Positions 1 through 9,885 of a stretch of 64,000 nt of DNA are shown one piece after another. The notes beneath the pieces are model-generated. The model ran no database searches, was not told the origin of the DNA, and saw only the letters and a program-made list of their open reading frames with translations. Within the stretch, counting starts at the first letter, position 1, and every line of letters begins with the position of its first letter. The stretch comes from Candidatus Accumulibacter proximus. Lineage in GTDB: Bacteria > Pseudomonadota > Gammaproteobacteria > Burkholderiales > Rhodocyclaceae. A program made the position numbers and the translations under genes. The stretch spans positions 79,011-143,010 of the forward strand of contig JADJMH010000019.1 of assembly GCA_016709675.1 (NCBI GenBank), given 5' to 3'.

Positions 1-353
1 TCGACTTCTTCATCGTCATCGGCCGCTTTGGCACGCAGGGCATGGATGCCAAAGACGGCAAAGAGGATGGCCACCGTCGCGCCCACCACATATTCCGGCA
101 ACCATGTGCCGATGGCGACGCCGAAGACGACCGCAAGCGTATTCAAAACCGCGAAAGCGGCCAGCGCGCCAAGCATGACCGGCATTGGCCGATGTCGGGA
201 GGCCAGGGTCATGCAGACCAGCTGACTCTTGTCGCCGATTTCGGCGGCGGCGATCAAGGCAAAGCTGGTCACTGCCGTGGCCGACAGCTCGACAATGCTG
301 CCGGTACCCAGCAGCGACGAGACGTACGGTAGCAGTCCCTGTGGATTGTCCAT
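1..353 (-). CDS. GDT1/TMEM165 (UPF0016) family cation transporter, 3' end outside window
   Basis: Reading leftward from ATG at 353, the protein begins MDNPQGLLPYVSSLL and runs off the left edge after about 117 residues. It contains the family signature E-I-G-D-K-S-Q near residue 38, inside a hydrophobic helix, followed by further hydrophobic segments and an acidic stretch (ADDDEE) at the cut. Full-length bacterial members have two such repeats and about 190 residues, so the second half is missing here. The family exports Mn2+ or exchanges Ca2+/Mn2+ at the inner membrane; the substrate is inferred from family knowledge. A GGAG ribosome site sits 6 nt upstream of the ATG. It is transcribed in the same direction as recJ but with its own -10 element (447-452). 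Confidence 0.85.
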   Translation of the reverse strand, partial: MDNPQGLLPYVSSLLGTGSIVELSATAVTSFALIAAAEIGDKSQLVCMTLASRHRPMPVMLGALAAFAVLNTLAVVFGVAIGTWLPEYVVGATVAILFAVFGIHALRAKAADDDEEV

Positions 354-356
354 CCG

Positions 357-399
357 ATTCTCCAGGAGAATTCCCTTTCGGTGCCTGCAGCGAAAGGGA
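357..399 (-). promoter_or_regulatory. 5'-leader with two inverted repeats before the GDT1-type gene
   Basis: Two dyads lie in the leader. One has 9-bp arms at 372-380 and 391-399 (TCCCTTTCG and its complement) with a 10-nt loop. The other is a tight palindrome at 357-371 (ATTCTCC, one base, GGAGAAT) that contains the ribosome site. An RNA fold could therefore hide the ribosome site, or the palindrome could be a DNA operator. Manganese riboswitches (yybP-ykoY) often precede genes of this family, but I do not see that riboswitch's conserved core here. Confidence 0.4.
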
Positions 400-446
400 T
401 GACTCGGGTGGCGAATGCAGGGAAGTACGCCAGGAAAAAGCGCGTG

Positions 447-452
447 ATTATA
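447..452 (-). promoter_or_regulatory. candidate -10 (TATAAT) for the GDT1-type gene
   Basis: A perfect TATAAT on the minus strand lies about 95 nt before the ATG at 353. The -35 region 16-18 nt upstream is poor, so this is only a plausible sigma-70 promoter. The resulting leader would include both dyads at 357-399. Confidence 0.4.
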
Positions 453-534
453 AGCCCATGTCGTGTCGATGAATGGTAGCGCGGCAGCTATTCGTTCATC
501 TGGCTCTTGGCGCAGCGGTGGCCACCGTGTCCTG

Positions 535-2262
535 TCAGGCGGCTCGGGTCTCGATATGTTCGATCATCAACTGCGGCGTCTGAACGCCGTTGAAGTCGTT
601 GATCGCCAGCCGGTAAGCGGCGCGGATACTGCTGCCCGGTGCCTGGGCGAAGTTGAACTGGATGGCATCGAGGATCTGCATCCCTTTGCGCAGGCGCAGC
701 TTGAGGTGTTTGTCCTTGAGAATACGCTGGCTCTCAACGACGAACTCGTCCTCGAAAAGTGGTGCCGGAAAGCCCTGGCCCCAGACTTCGGCTTCAAGCA
801 GTCGCGCCGTCGCGATCGAGAAGTAGGCAGCTTCCAGACCGCCGTCGGTTTCCAGCGTGCGCGCGCGATCGGCGGCCGCCAGCAACTCGTCGGCGACCTG
901 CGCAAACAGCTCGCGAAAGCGCGTAAAGTCGGTTTCTCTCATGGTCACGCCGGCCGCCATCGCGTGGCCGCCAAAGCGCAGCAGCAGTCCCGGCGCCCGC
1001 TTGGACACCAGGTCGAGGGCATCGCGCAGGTGGAGACCGGCGATAGAACGACCTGAGCCCTTGATTTCGCCGCCCTCGCCGCGGGCAAAGGCAAATACCG
1101 GGCGGTGCAGCTTCTCCTTGATCCGTGCGGCGACGATGCCGACGACGCCCTGGTGCCAATCGCCATTGAATAGCGACACCGCAGCCCCCGTTGCCGCCTC
1201 GCCGGCCAGCTCGCCACCAGCCTGTGCGAGCTGGCTCAGCGCCTGCTCCTGCATGCCCGCTTCGATCTCTCGTCGTTCGCGATTGAGCGCGTCGAGCTGT
1301 TGCGCGATGTTCATCGCGCGCCCGTCGTCGTCGGTAATCAGGCATTCAATGCCCAGCGACATGTCGGCAAGGCGACCGGCGGCATTGAGCCGCGGGCCGA
1401 TCATGAAACCGAGGTCCAGGCTTGAAGCCTGCGCCGGGTTGCGTCCGGCAGCGCGAAAAATGGCGCGCAGGCCGGCCGTCACCCGTCCCTGCCGGATGCG
1501 CTGCAGGCCCTGGCTGACGAGCACGCGGTTGTTGTGGTCGAGTTTGACGACATCGGCGACCGTGCCGAGTGCGACGAGGTCGAGCAGCGAGGCGAGCTTG
1601 GGTTCGGAGCGTCCGCTCGCGGTCGAGAACCACTGGCGATCGCGCAACTCGGCGCGCAGCGCCAGCATCACGTAGAACATCACGCCGACGCCGGCCAGAC
1701 ACTTGCTCGGGAAGCTGCAGGCGGGCAGATTCGGGTTGACGATACAGTCGGCCGCCGGCAGGTGGTCACCCGGCAGGTGGTGGTCGGTGATCAGCGTGGC
1801 GATACCGAGCTGCCGGGCACGAGCAACGCCCTCGACGCTGGCGATGCCATTGTCGACGGTGACGATCAGGTCCGGCCTCTTGGTGGTTGCTGCCAGTTCG
1901 ACGATGTCGGGCGACAGGCCGTAGCCGTAGGTGAAGCGGTTGGGCACCAGATAATCGACCTTCGCGCCGAAGGCCCGCAGCGCTCGAATGCCGAGGGCGC
2001 AGGCGGTTGCGCCATCGCAGTCGTAGTCGGCGACGATCAGGATTCTCGCCTGTCTGGCGATGGCGTCGGCCAGCAATACGGCCGCCTCGGCGGTGTGCGC
2101 CAGCCTGGTCGGCGGCAGCAGCGACTGGAACTCGTAGTCCAGCTCGCTCCGCGCGACGATGCCGCGCCCGGCGTAGATGCGGGCCAGCAGCGGGTGCAGG
2201 CCCTGTTGTTCGAGTTGCCACTGGACGCGCGGCGAGACGGCCCGGCGGCGGATGTCGGTCAC
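535..2262 (-). CDS. recJ: single-stranded-DNA-specific exonuclease RecJ
   Basis: RecJ degrades single-stranded DNA 5' to 3' in recombination and mismatch/base-excision repair. The 575-residue protein is close to the usual 560-580. Visible DHH-phosphoesterase motifs are ADYDCDG (about 78-84), TVDNG (135-139) and TDHH (159-162); the DHHA1 region carries the expected FGGHAMAAG glycine motif, and the C-terminal OB-like region follows. I chose the GTG at 2262 rather than the upstream in-frame start at 2328. The GTG overlaps the TGA stop of the upstream rpfE-like gene (2259-2261) in a GTGA arrangement typical of translational coupling, and the extra 22 residues (MAAVAPTT...) are not family-like. 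The adjacency rpfE-recJ is known from Xanthomonas and other proteobacteria. Confidence 0.93.
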   Translation of the reverse strand: MTDIRRRAVSPRVQWQLEQQGLHPLLARIYAGRGIVARSELDYEFQSLLPPTRLAHTAEAAVLLADAIARQARILIVADYDCDGATACALGIRALRAFGAKVDYLVPNRFTYGYGLSPDIVELAATTKRPDLIVTVDNGIASVEGVARARQLGIATLITDHHLPGDHLPAADCIVNPNLPACSFPSKCLAGVGVMFYVMLALRAELRDRQWFSTASGRSEPKLASLLDLVALGTVADVVKLDHNNRVLVSQGLQRIRQGRVTAGLRAIFRAAGRNPAQASSLDLGFMIGPRLNAAGRLADMSLGIECLITDDDGRAMNIAQQLDALNRERREIEAGMQEQALSQLAQAGGELAGEAATGAAVSLFNGDWHQGVVGIVAARIKEKLHRPVFAFARGEGGEIKGSGRSIAGLHLRDALDLVSKRAPGLLLRFGGHAMAAGVTMRETDFTRFRELFAQVADELLAAADRARTLETDGGLEAAYFSIATARLLEAEVWGQGFPAPLFEDEFVVESQRILKDKHLKLRLRKGMQILDAIQFNFAQAPGSSIRAAYRLAINDFNGVQTPQLMIEHIETRAA

Positions 2263-3313
2263 TGCTCGCCCCTGGCCAGCACTTGCGCGGTGGCCGCTAG
2301 TGGTTGTGGTCGGCGCCACAGCTGCCACTGTGCCCGGCGGTCGCTATCCCAGGTCAACGCGGCATAAGCCGTTGAGGCTTCGAGGCGCAGGCGCTGGATT
2401 TTGCCGGCGGCGAGCGCTTTCTGCAGCGGCGCAAACCAGCGGGCTTCGAGGTCGAGCAATCCTGCGCGGTAGGCATCGGCGTCTTCGTACTGGACTGGCG
2501 ATTGCAGCGAATCGAGGACGAGCAACTGGCGACTGCCGCGAGTTGCCTGGGCGAGCAACGTGCCGGCGTCGCCAGGGATGGCCTGCACCGGTACGTCGAA
2601 AGCGCGACTCAGGCCGCGGGCCAGCAGGTTGTCGCTCCAGACGCCGGCGAAGTCCCGCTGGCGCCCGGCGGCAGGACGCCAGCGCCCCATAACCACAGGC
2701 TGTTGATCGTCGCCCGGCCTTCGTCTTCACGCCTTTCATTGGCCGGATGCTGGTGCAGGATCATCTGCGCCTCGTTGAGCAGCTGGCGCAGCCAGCGCGC
2801 CTCGGGGGTTTCCGGCAACTGCTGGCCGACTCTGCGGCCGGCAACGGCGGACAGGGGTAGAACGTCGAAACGGCCGAGGTCGGTGTTACCAGCCAGTTGC
2901 AGATACCAGCGATCGGCGGCAGCGGCGTGGAAAGTGCCGACATCGGCGAAGTGACGGTTGAGCTCGGCGACGATGGTTTGCGCCTCGGCGAGTTCGATGT
3001 CGAGGCTGCCGCCATCCGCGAGGATCAGGCGCTCCTGGTGCAGGCGCAGATGCACCGGGTCCGCGCACAGCCAGCAAGCCTCGGCGGCGGTCGGGCCGTA
3101 GCTCTCGCCGAGCACCCGGAAAGCGGCGTAAGCGGCGTTTTCGGCGACACCGAAGGCGTCGCAGAGCGTCGCTTCCATCGACTGTGGCGGACGACGGCTC
3201 AACTGGCTGCGTGCGATCAAGGTGCCGAGGCCCGGGCAGGGCAGTCCGTCGAGGCTATCGTGGTCGTCGGGTTCGGGCCAGACCAGTTCGGGAACAACCA
3301 GGGTGAGCTGCAT
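2259..3313 (-). CDS. RpfE-like conserved protein (phosphoglycerate-mutase-related), one frameshift
   Basis: The N-terminal 200-odd residues (MQLTLVVPELVWP... to INSLWLWG) read in one frame from ATG 3313. The C-terminal part (DFAGVWSDNLLARGLSRAFDVP... to ARGEQ) reads in another frame and ends at 2259, overlapping recJ. The two parts join at about 2665-2685 if one base is restored in the run CCGCCGGGCG, giving a protein of about 350 residues, the usual size of this cytosolic family (annotated as 'regulatory protein RpfE' or a phosphoglycerate-mutase-related protein). Its biochemical role is not established. The join is in a GC-rich run, so a sequencing error is as likely as a real mutation. Coupling to recJ (GTGA overlap) argues that the two are one operon. 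Confidence 0.72.
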
Positions 3314-3480
3314 GCGCGTGGGAGGATTGGACGGTCGCTGAAGGGGACTGGAGGGGTGTCGGCGGTGGACCGCTGCGTGCTGTCAGCGATGAACCAGCCA
3401 CTGCCGGAAGAGTGTAGCATAGCGGCCTTGTCGCTTCGGCGCTTCGAACTGCCCCCCACTGAGATGAGTTTCTCCCGCTG

Positions 3481-4720
3481 ATGGCCCTTCCCTACGAGCT
3501 GCTGATCGGCCTGCGCTATACGCGAGCCAAGAAGCACAACCACTTCATTTCGTTCATTTCGCTGATCTCGATGTTCGGCATCGCCCTCGGCGTTGCCGCG
3601 CTGATCGTCGTGCTGTCGGTGATGAATGGATTTCAGACCGAGCTGCGGTCGCGCATCCTGGCCGTCGTCTCGCATGTCCAGATCACCGGCGCCGGCGGCG
3701 AGATGGTCGGCTGGGAAAGGGTCGCGTCGATGGCCGCGGATGAGCCGCACGTGATCGCCGCCGCGCCCTTCGTGCAGGCACAGGGCATGCTGGCGTATGG
3801 GGAATCGGTCCGTGGGGCCATGGTGCGCGGCATCCTGCCAGACCAGGAAGACAAGGTCGCCGACTTCCGGCCGCACATGAAGAGCGGCCAACTCGACGCC
3901 TTGCTTCCCGATAGCTTCAACATCGTCCTTGGCTCGGAGCTGGCGCGCGCTCTCGGCGTCTTCGTCGGCGACCGGGTGACGCTGATCGCGCCGCAGGGGG
4001 TGGTGACGCCAGCCGGCGTCGTGCCTCGCCTGAAGACCTTCAATGTGGTCGGCCTGTTCGAGGTCGGCATGTACGAGTACGACAGCGGCCTGGCGCTGAT
4101 CCACCTCGCCGATGCGCAGCGCCTGTACCGCATGGATGACCGGGTTTCCGGTGTGCGCCTGAAACTCGACGATCTCTTCGTTGCGCCACGCGTCGCGCGA
4201 TCGCTGGCCGGCAAACTGGACATCAATGCCTTCATCAGCGACTGGACGCGCAGCCACGCCAATTTCTTTCGCGCCGTGCAGATCGAGAAGAACATGATGT
4301 TCATCATCCTGTCGCTGATCGTTGCCGTGGCGGCGTTCAACATCGTCTCGACACTGGTCATGGCGGTGACCGACAAACAGTCCGACATCGCCATCCTGCG
4401 TACGCTCGGCGCCAGCCCGGGCAGCATCATGGCGGTGTTCATCGTGCAGGGCGCGTTGATCGGCTTCATTGGCCTCGGGCTCGGTGTCGCCGGCGGCGTC
4501 GCCCTGGCGCTCAATGTCGATGTCGTCGTACCGTTCATCGAACGTCTGCTCGGCACGCAGTTCCTGGCCAAGGAGGTCTATTACATATCCAATCTGCCTT
4601 CCGAGCTGCAGTGGCGCGACGTGACGACGATCACCGGTGTCGCCTTCGTGCTGGCGCTGGTAGCGACGATCTACCCGAGCTGGCGGGCGGCACGGGTCAA
4701 TCCGGCGGCGGCGCTGCGCT

Positions 4721-4728
<8 letters not shown>
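3481..4728 (+). CDS. lolC: lipoprotein-releasing ABC transporter permease LolC/LolE
   Basis: Integral membrane subunit of the Lol complex, which extracts outer-membrane-destined lipoproteins from the inner membrane and hands them to LolA. The 415-residue protein starts MALPYELLIGLRYTRAKK, typical of the family, followed by one N-terminal membrane helix (about 22-45). A large periplasmic MacB-like domain and three C-terminal helices (about 270-300, 320-345, 380-400) follow; the end is WRAARVNPAAALRYE. It overlaps lolD by 8 nt. Only one permease gene is present, as in many betaproteobacteria where a single LolF-type permease may serve as homodimer; which paralog it is cannot be told from this window. 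Confidence 0.92.
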
Positions 4729-5407
<679 letters not shown>

Positions 5408-5482
5408 TCGGCGGGTTGCCTCCCCTCAAGTTCCGGCGCCCGCTGCCGATACCCATAGCTGACGATCTCCAGGCCTCCAACC

Positions 5483-7504
5483 ATGAAGACTCTTTTTGCC
5501 CCGGCCATTGCCCTGCTCAACCGCGTCGGCTACACGAAAAAGTTCGCGATCATGGGTGCGCTGGCCTTGGTGGCGAGCGCCGTCCTGGTGCTCAACCTTT
5601 ACCAGAGCCTGTATCGGGTGATCGACAGTTCGCAGCGGGAACTGGCCGGCGTCGGGATGATCAAGCCGATCGCCCGCCTGGTGCAGTACCTGCAGGTGCA
5701 TCGTGGACTCTCCTCTGGCGTCCTAAGTGGCAACGAGGAGATGAAGGAGCAGCGCGCCGCCAAGGAAAAGGAAGTCAACCAAGCCTTCAAGGCGGTTGCT
5801 GCCCGGCTGGCGCCGGATCTCGCCGCGAGCGCTGCCTGGAAGACAGCGGTGGAAGCCTGGGCGTCGCTCGAAAAGGAGGGGCTCGATCTGATCCAGCGCG
5901 AGAATTTCCTGGCGCACAATCGCCTGATCGACGATCTGCTGACTTTCCAGGCAGCCATCGCCGATGAATACGCGCTGACCAACGATCCGGACATCGACTC
6001 GGCCTACCTGATCGATACGGCGGTCGATAAGTCGCCACAGGCACTCGAGCGCATGGGCCAGTTGCGGGCGCTGGGGACCGGCGTGCTGGCCAGGAAGCAA
6101 GCGCTGGTGTTGTCGCAACAGGTCGAGTTTACGGTTCTTCTGGCGGAACTCAACGCCTCGGTCAACGGGCTGCGCCGCAATCTCGAGAAGACCTCGCGCT
6201 ACAACCCCGGCCTGCAATCGGCGCTCACCGCTTCGATCAGGGACATGGGCGAAGCGGCCGAAAAGGTCAGCGCGCTGGTGAACCAGGATATCCTCTCGGG
6301 GACCTACGCGACGCCCCCGCAGGACTATTTCGCCCTCACCACCAGCTCGCTCGAAAAGGGCTACAGGGAAATGTTCGAAACCCTTTTCCCGACGCTCGAG
6401 CAACTGCTGCAGCGGCGCATCGACCGCGCGCAGCGCAACCTCACCCTGAGCATCGCGCTGGCAGGGGTGATCCTGCTGCTCTACGCCTATGTCTCGATCG
6501 GCCTCTATTATGCGACCACCAGCAGCCTCAACCGCCTGGTCGAGAACACCCGCACGATCGCCACCGGTAACCTGGACGTGCGCGTCGACCTGGGCACCCG
6601 GGATGAACTGAAACTCGTCGGTGACAGCCTGAACGAGATGGTGGGAGCTTTTGGCGCCGTCATCCGGAAGGTGCACCACGGTGCCAACGAAGTGCTCGAG
6701 GCGACCACGAAGCTTGCCGGATCGGCAGCGGACATCAATCGGGGCAGCGAGAAGCAGAGCCAGGCTGCCTCGACCATGGCCGCCGCGATCGAAGAGATGA
6801 GGTCGGGAATAGAGCATCTGTCGGCCAATGCGCAGGATGCCAACCGGATATCCGGTCGGGCCGGCGAGTTGTCGGCCGATGGCAGTCGTGTCGTCGGCAA
6901 TGTCGTGCACGAGATCGAGCGGATTGCCGAGGTGGTGAACCAGTCGGCGGCTATCGTTGCCGATCTGGGCGGGCGCTCGGAGAGGATCTCGGCGATCGTC
7001 AACGTGATCAAGGAAATCGCCGACCAGACCAACCTGCTGGCGCTCAACGCGGCCATCGAGGCGGCGCGGGCTGGCGAGTCGGGTCGCGGCTTCGCGGTGG
7101 TTGCCGACGAAGTGCGCAAGCTCGCCGAGCGGACTGCCCGTTCAACACAGGAGATCTCGCAGATGATTGCGGCCATCCAGAGCGGCACGCGCGATGCGGT
7201 GGCGAGCATGAATCTGGGTGTCAGCCGGGTGGCCGACGGCGTTGCGCTGGCAACGCAGGCGGGCCAGTCGATCAGCGAGATTGGCAGCAATGCGGCGCAG
7301 GTGGTGGAAAAGGTCGCCCGTATCTCGCAGGCGCTGCATGACCAGAGCGTCGCGAGTACCGCGATCGCCCGCAACGTCGAGAGCGTCGCCCGCATGGCAG
7401 AAGAAAGCTGCGCCGCCGTTGCCGGCAATGCCGCCACCGCCGTGCAACTCGAACGTCTGTCGGCAGACCTGCAGGGCGAGGTGCGTCGTTTCAGGCTTGG
7501 CTGA
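5483..7504 (+). CDS. methyl-accepting chemotaxis protein with NIT (nitrate/nitrite-sensing) domain
   Basis: The 673-residue transducer has an N-terminal membrane helix (about 28-48) and a large extracytoplasmic region that matches the NIT domain (LVQYLQVHRGLSSGVLSG near residue 70). A second helix (about 320-345), a HAMP domain (about 345-400, NLDVRV) and the cytoplasmic signalling domain follow. The hairpin tip contains the family-invariant NLLALNAAIEAARAGE and GRGFAVVADEVRKLAERT (about 515-550). NIT domains are thought to bind nitrate or nitrite, so the likely role is to steer motility or a chemosensory pathway by nitrogen oxyanions. That ligand is inferred from the family, and no che genes are adjacent. 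I see no C-terminal NWETF-type pentapeptide. Confidence 0.9.
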   Translation: MKTLFAPAIALLNRVGYTKKFAIMGALALVASAVLVLNLYQSLYRVIDSSQRELAGVGMIKPIARLVQYLQVHRGLSSGVLSGNEEMKEQRAAKEKEVNQAFKAVAARLAPDLAASAAWKTAVEAWASLEKEGLDLIQRENFLAHNRLIDDLLTFQAAIADEYALTNDPDIDSAYLIDTAVDKSPQALERMGQLRALGTGVLARKQALVLSQQVEFTVLLAELNASVNGLRRNLEKTSRYNPGLQSALTASIRDMGEAAEKVSALVNQDILSGTYATPPQDYFALTTSSLEKGYREMFETLFPTLEQLLQRRIDRAQRNLTLSIALAGVILLLYAYVSIGLYYATTSSLNRLVENTRTIATGNLDVRVDLGTRDELKLVGDSLNEMVGAFGAVIRKVHHGANEVLEATTKLAGSAADINRGSEKQSQAASTMAAAIEEMRSGIEHLSANAQDANRISGRAGELSADGSRVVGNVVHEIERIAEVVNQSAAIVADLGGRSERISAIVNVIKEIADQTNLLALNAAIEAARAGESGRGFAVVADEVRKLAERTARSTQEISQMIAAIQSGTRDAVASMNLGVSRVADGVALATQAGQSISEIGSNAAQVVEKVARISQALHDQSVASTAIARNVESVARMAEESCAAVAGNAATAVQLERLSADLQGEVRRFRLG

Positions 7505-7567
7505 CGAGGGTTCGCCCCGGTAGACGCGAAGCTTGTACAGCCTGCAGTGCATGTTTTCTAATGCGCC

Positions 7568-9883
7568 ATGCGCAGCAATATCCTCGCTTTCGCCTTTGGC
7601 GTTGCTCTCCTTCAGATGCAGGAGACGTTACCGGCCCTGCCGCTGCTCGTCGGCCTGTTGCTGGCTGCGCTGGTCCTGTTCTGGCTTGGCCGCCGGCAGC
7701 CCGCGGCGGCGCGGGTGATCGCCGCGCTGGCCTGCACGCTGGCCGGATTGTTGTGGGCGACGGTGGTGGCCGAGCACAGGCTGCGCGATCAGCTGCCGAG
7801 CGAGTGGGAGGGCCGTGACGTGCAGGTCGTCGGTGTCGTCGCCGCCCTGCCGCACGGCTTCGAACGTGGCGAGCGCTTCGCGTTTGACGTCGAGGCGGTG
7901 GAAACCCCCGGCGCCCGTTTGCCAAGGCGGATCATGCTCTCCTGGTATCACGGCTGGCTTGAAGACGAGTGGCGCGACGGCTTGGCGATTCGCCCGGCCG
8001 AGCGCTGGCGGTTCACTGTTCGCCTGAAACGTCCCCATGGCAACGCCAATCCGCATGGCTTCGACTACGAGGCCTGGCTCTTCGAGCGCGGCCTGCGGGC
8101 CACGGGGTATGTGCGCCCGCGCGCCGTCGCGCAGCGCCTCGACGACTTTGTTGCGCAGCCAGCCTACGTCATCGAGCGATTGCGTGACCGGCTGCGCCGG
8201 TCTTCTTCCGAAGTGCTGGGCGATGCCCCCTATGCCGGGGTGATCGTCGCACTGGCGGTCGGCGACCAGCAGGCGATTCCGTCCGAGCAGTGGCGTTTGT
8301 TCAGGCAGACGGGCGTGATCCACCTGATGTCGATTTCCGGCCTGCACGTGACCATGGTTGCGGCGCTGTTTGCTGCCGTCATCGGCTGGCTCTGGCGGCG
8401 TGGTGAGTCGCTGATGCTCTTCGTGCCGGCGCAGAAAGCGGCGATCGCTGCCGGCTGGCTGGCGGCTTTTGCCTACGCACTGATCGCCGGCTTCTCGGTG
8501 CCGACGCAACGGACGCTGTACATGCTGACGGTGGTGGCGCTGGCGCTTTGGTCAGGCCGCAACCTGGGTGCCAGCCGGAGCCTGTTGCTGGCGTTGCTGC
8601 TGGTGCTGCTGCTCGATCCGTGGGCAGTTCTGGCGGCCGGCTTCTGGCTCTCCTTCGCGGCCGTCGGCCTGCTCTTCTTCGTCGGCACGGCACGCGTGGG
8701 TGTCGCCCGCGGTTGGCGATCGGTACTTGCCAACTGGGGGGCGACGCAGTGGGCGGTGACCGTCGGCACGCTGCCGTTGCTGCTGTTGATGTTTCAGCAG
8801 TTCTCGCTGGTGTCGCCGCTGGCCAATGCCGTCGCCATCCCGCTGGTCAGCTTCGTGATCACCCCGCTGGCGCTGCTGTTCGCCGTCATCCCCTGGCCGC
8901 CACTGCTGCATTTCGACCATTGGCTGCTCTCCGGTCTGATGGCTTTTCTCGGTTGGCTGGCCGTCTGGCCGGTCTGGGAACAGCCCGCGCCACCTCTCGC
9001 CCCGACCCTGCTGGCCCTGTTCGGCGTCATCTGGCTGCTGCTGCCGCGCGGCTTCCCGGCACGCTGGCTCGGTCTGTGCCTGCTGTTGCCGGCGCTGCTC
9101 TGGCGGGCCGAACGGCCGGCAGCGGGCGAGGCCTGGGTGGACGTGCTCGATGTCGGCCAGGGGCTGGCGGTAGTCGTACGCACGGCCGAGCATACCCTGC
9201 TCTACGACACCGGGCCACTGTACAGCGCCGAGTCGGATGCCGGCCAGCGGATCATCGTGCCCTACCTGCGAGCGCACGGGGTGCAGCGAATCGACACGCT
9301 GGTCGTGACGCACCGCGACAAGGACCATTCGGGAGGCGTCGTTGCCGTCGAGGAAGCCCTGCCGATCGGCCGCCGCCTGTCGTCGATGCCCGAACTGCAG
9401 CCCGAGCGCTGCGTCGCTGGTCAGACCTGGGAGTGGGACGGCGTCCGCTTCACCATGCTGCATCCGGCCGCCGCCGATTACGAGCGCCCAGCCGTCAGGA
9501 GCAACCACATGAGCTGCGTGCTGCGGATTGACAATGCCTTCGGTGGCGTGCTGCTGACCTCCGATATCGAGGGGCGCGACGAACAGGCCTTGCTCGGTCG
9601 GGCGCCGGCGCTGTTGCGCAGCGAGATACTGCTGGTGCCGCACCATGGCAGCGGCACGTCGTCGACCGCCGAGTTCATTGCCGCTGTCGGCGCCCGGGAA
9701 GCGATCATACCCGTCGGCTATCGCAACCGCTTCCAGCATCCACGGCCGGATGTCGTCGAACGCTATGCCGGCAGCCGGGTGTGGCGAACCGATCGCGACG
9801 GTGCACTGCAATTGAAGCTGGCCGGTGGATTGCCGCTTTCCTCGTATCGGACTGAGTATCGCCGTTATTGGCATGGGCAGTGA
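7568..9883 (+). CDS. comEC: DNA internalization-related competence protein ComEC/Rec2
   Basis: Polytopic inner-membrane channel for single-stranded DNA during natural transformation. The 771-residue length is typical. Three parts are visible. An N-terminal DUF4131-like region (about 1-210) starts with hydrophobic helices. The central 'Competence' domain (about 215-480) contains the motif GVIHLMSISGLHVTMVAALF. The C-terminal beta-lactamase-fold domain (about 510-765) contains the metal-binding stretch VTHRDKDHSGG (about 579-589) and HHGSGTSS. Several ATGs lie close together (7561 is out of frame); 7568 gives a protein that starts directly before the first helix. Other competence genes are not in this window. 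Confidence 0.92.
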   Translation: MRSNILAFAFGVALLQMQETLPALPLLVGLLLAALVLFWLGRRQPAAARVIAALACTLAGLLWATVVAEHRLRDQLPSEWEGRDVQVVGVVAALPHGFERGERFAFDVEAVETPGARLPRRIMLSWYHGWLEDEWRDGLAIRPAERWRFTVRLKRPHGNANPHGFDYEAWLFERGLRATGYVRPRAVAQRLDDFVAQPAYVIERLRDRLRRSSSEVLGDAPYAGVIVALAVGDQQAIPSEQWRLFRQTGVIHLMSISGLHVTMVAALFAAVIGWLWRRGESLMLFVPAQKAAIAAGWLAAFAYALIAGFSVPTQRTLYMLTVVALALWSGRNLGASRSLLLALLLVLLLDPWAVLAAGFWLSFAAVGLLFFVGTARVGVARGWRSVLANWGATQWAVTVGTLPLLLLMFQQFSLVSPLANAVAIPLVSFVITPLALLFAVIPWPPLLHFDHWLLSGLMAFLGWLAVWPVWEQPAPPLAPTLLALFGVIWLLLPRGFPARWLGLCLLLPALLWRAERPAAGEAWVDVLDVGQGLAVVVRTAEHTLLYDTGPLYSAESDAGQRIIVPYLRAHGVQRIDTLVVTHRDKDHSGGVVAVEEALPIGRRLSSMPELQPERCVAGQTWEWDGVRFTMLHPAAADYERPAVRSNHMSCVLRIDNAFGGVLLTSDIEGRDEQALLGRAPALLRSEILLVPHHGSGTSSTAEFIAAVGAREAIIPVGYRNRFQHPRPDVVERYAGSRVWRTDRDGALQLKLAGGLPLSSYRTEYRRYWHGQ

Positions 9884-9885
9884 GC

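Noticed and set aside
3217..4257. 346-codon open frame on the minus strand over lolC
   Set aside because: It is antisense to a clear LolC/E permease; its translation is low-complexity and family-less, a typical high-GC shadow frame.
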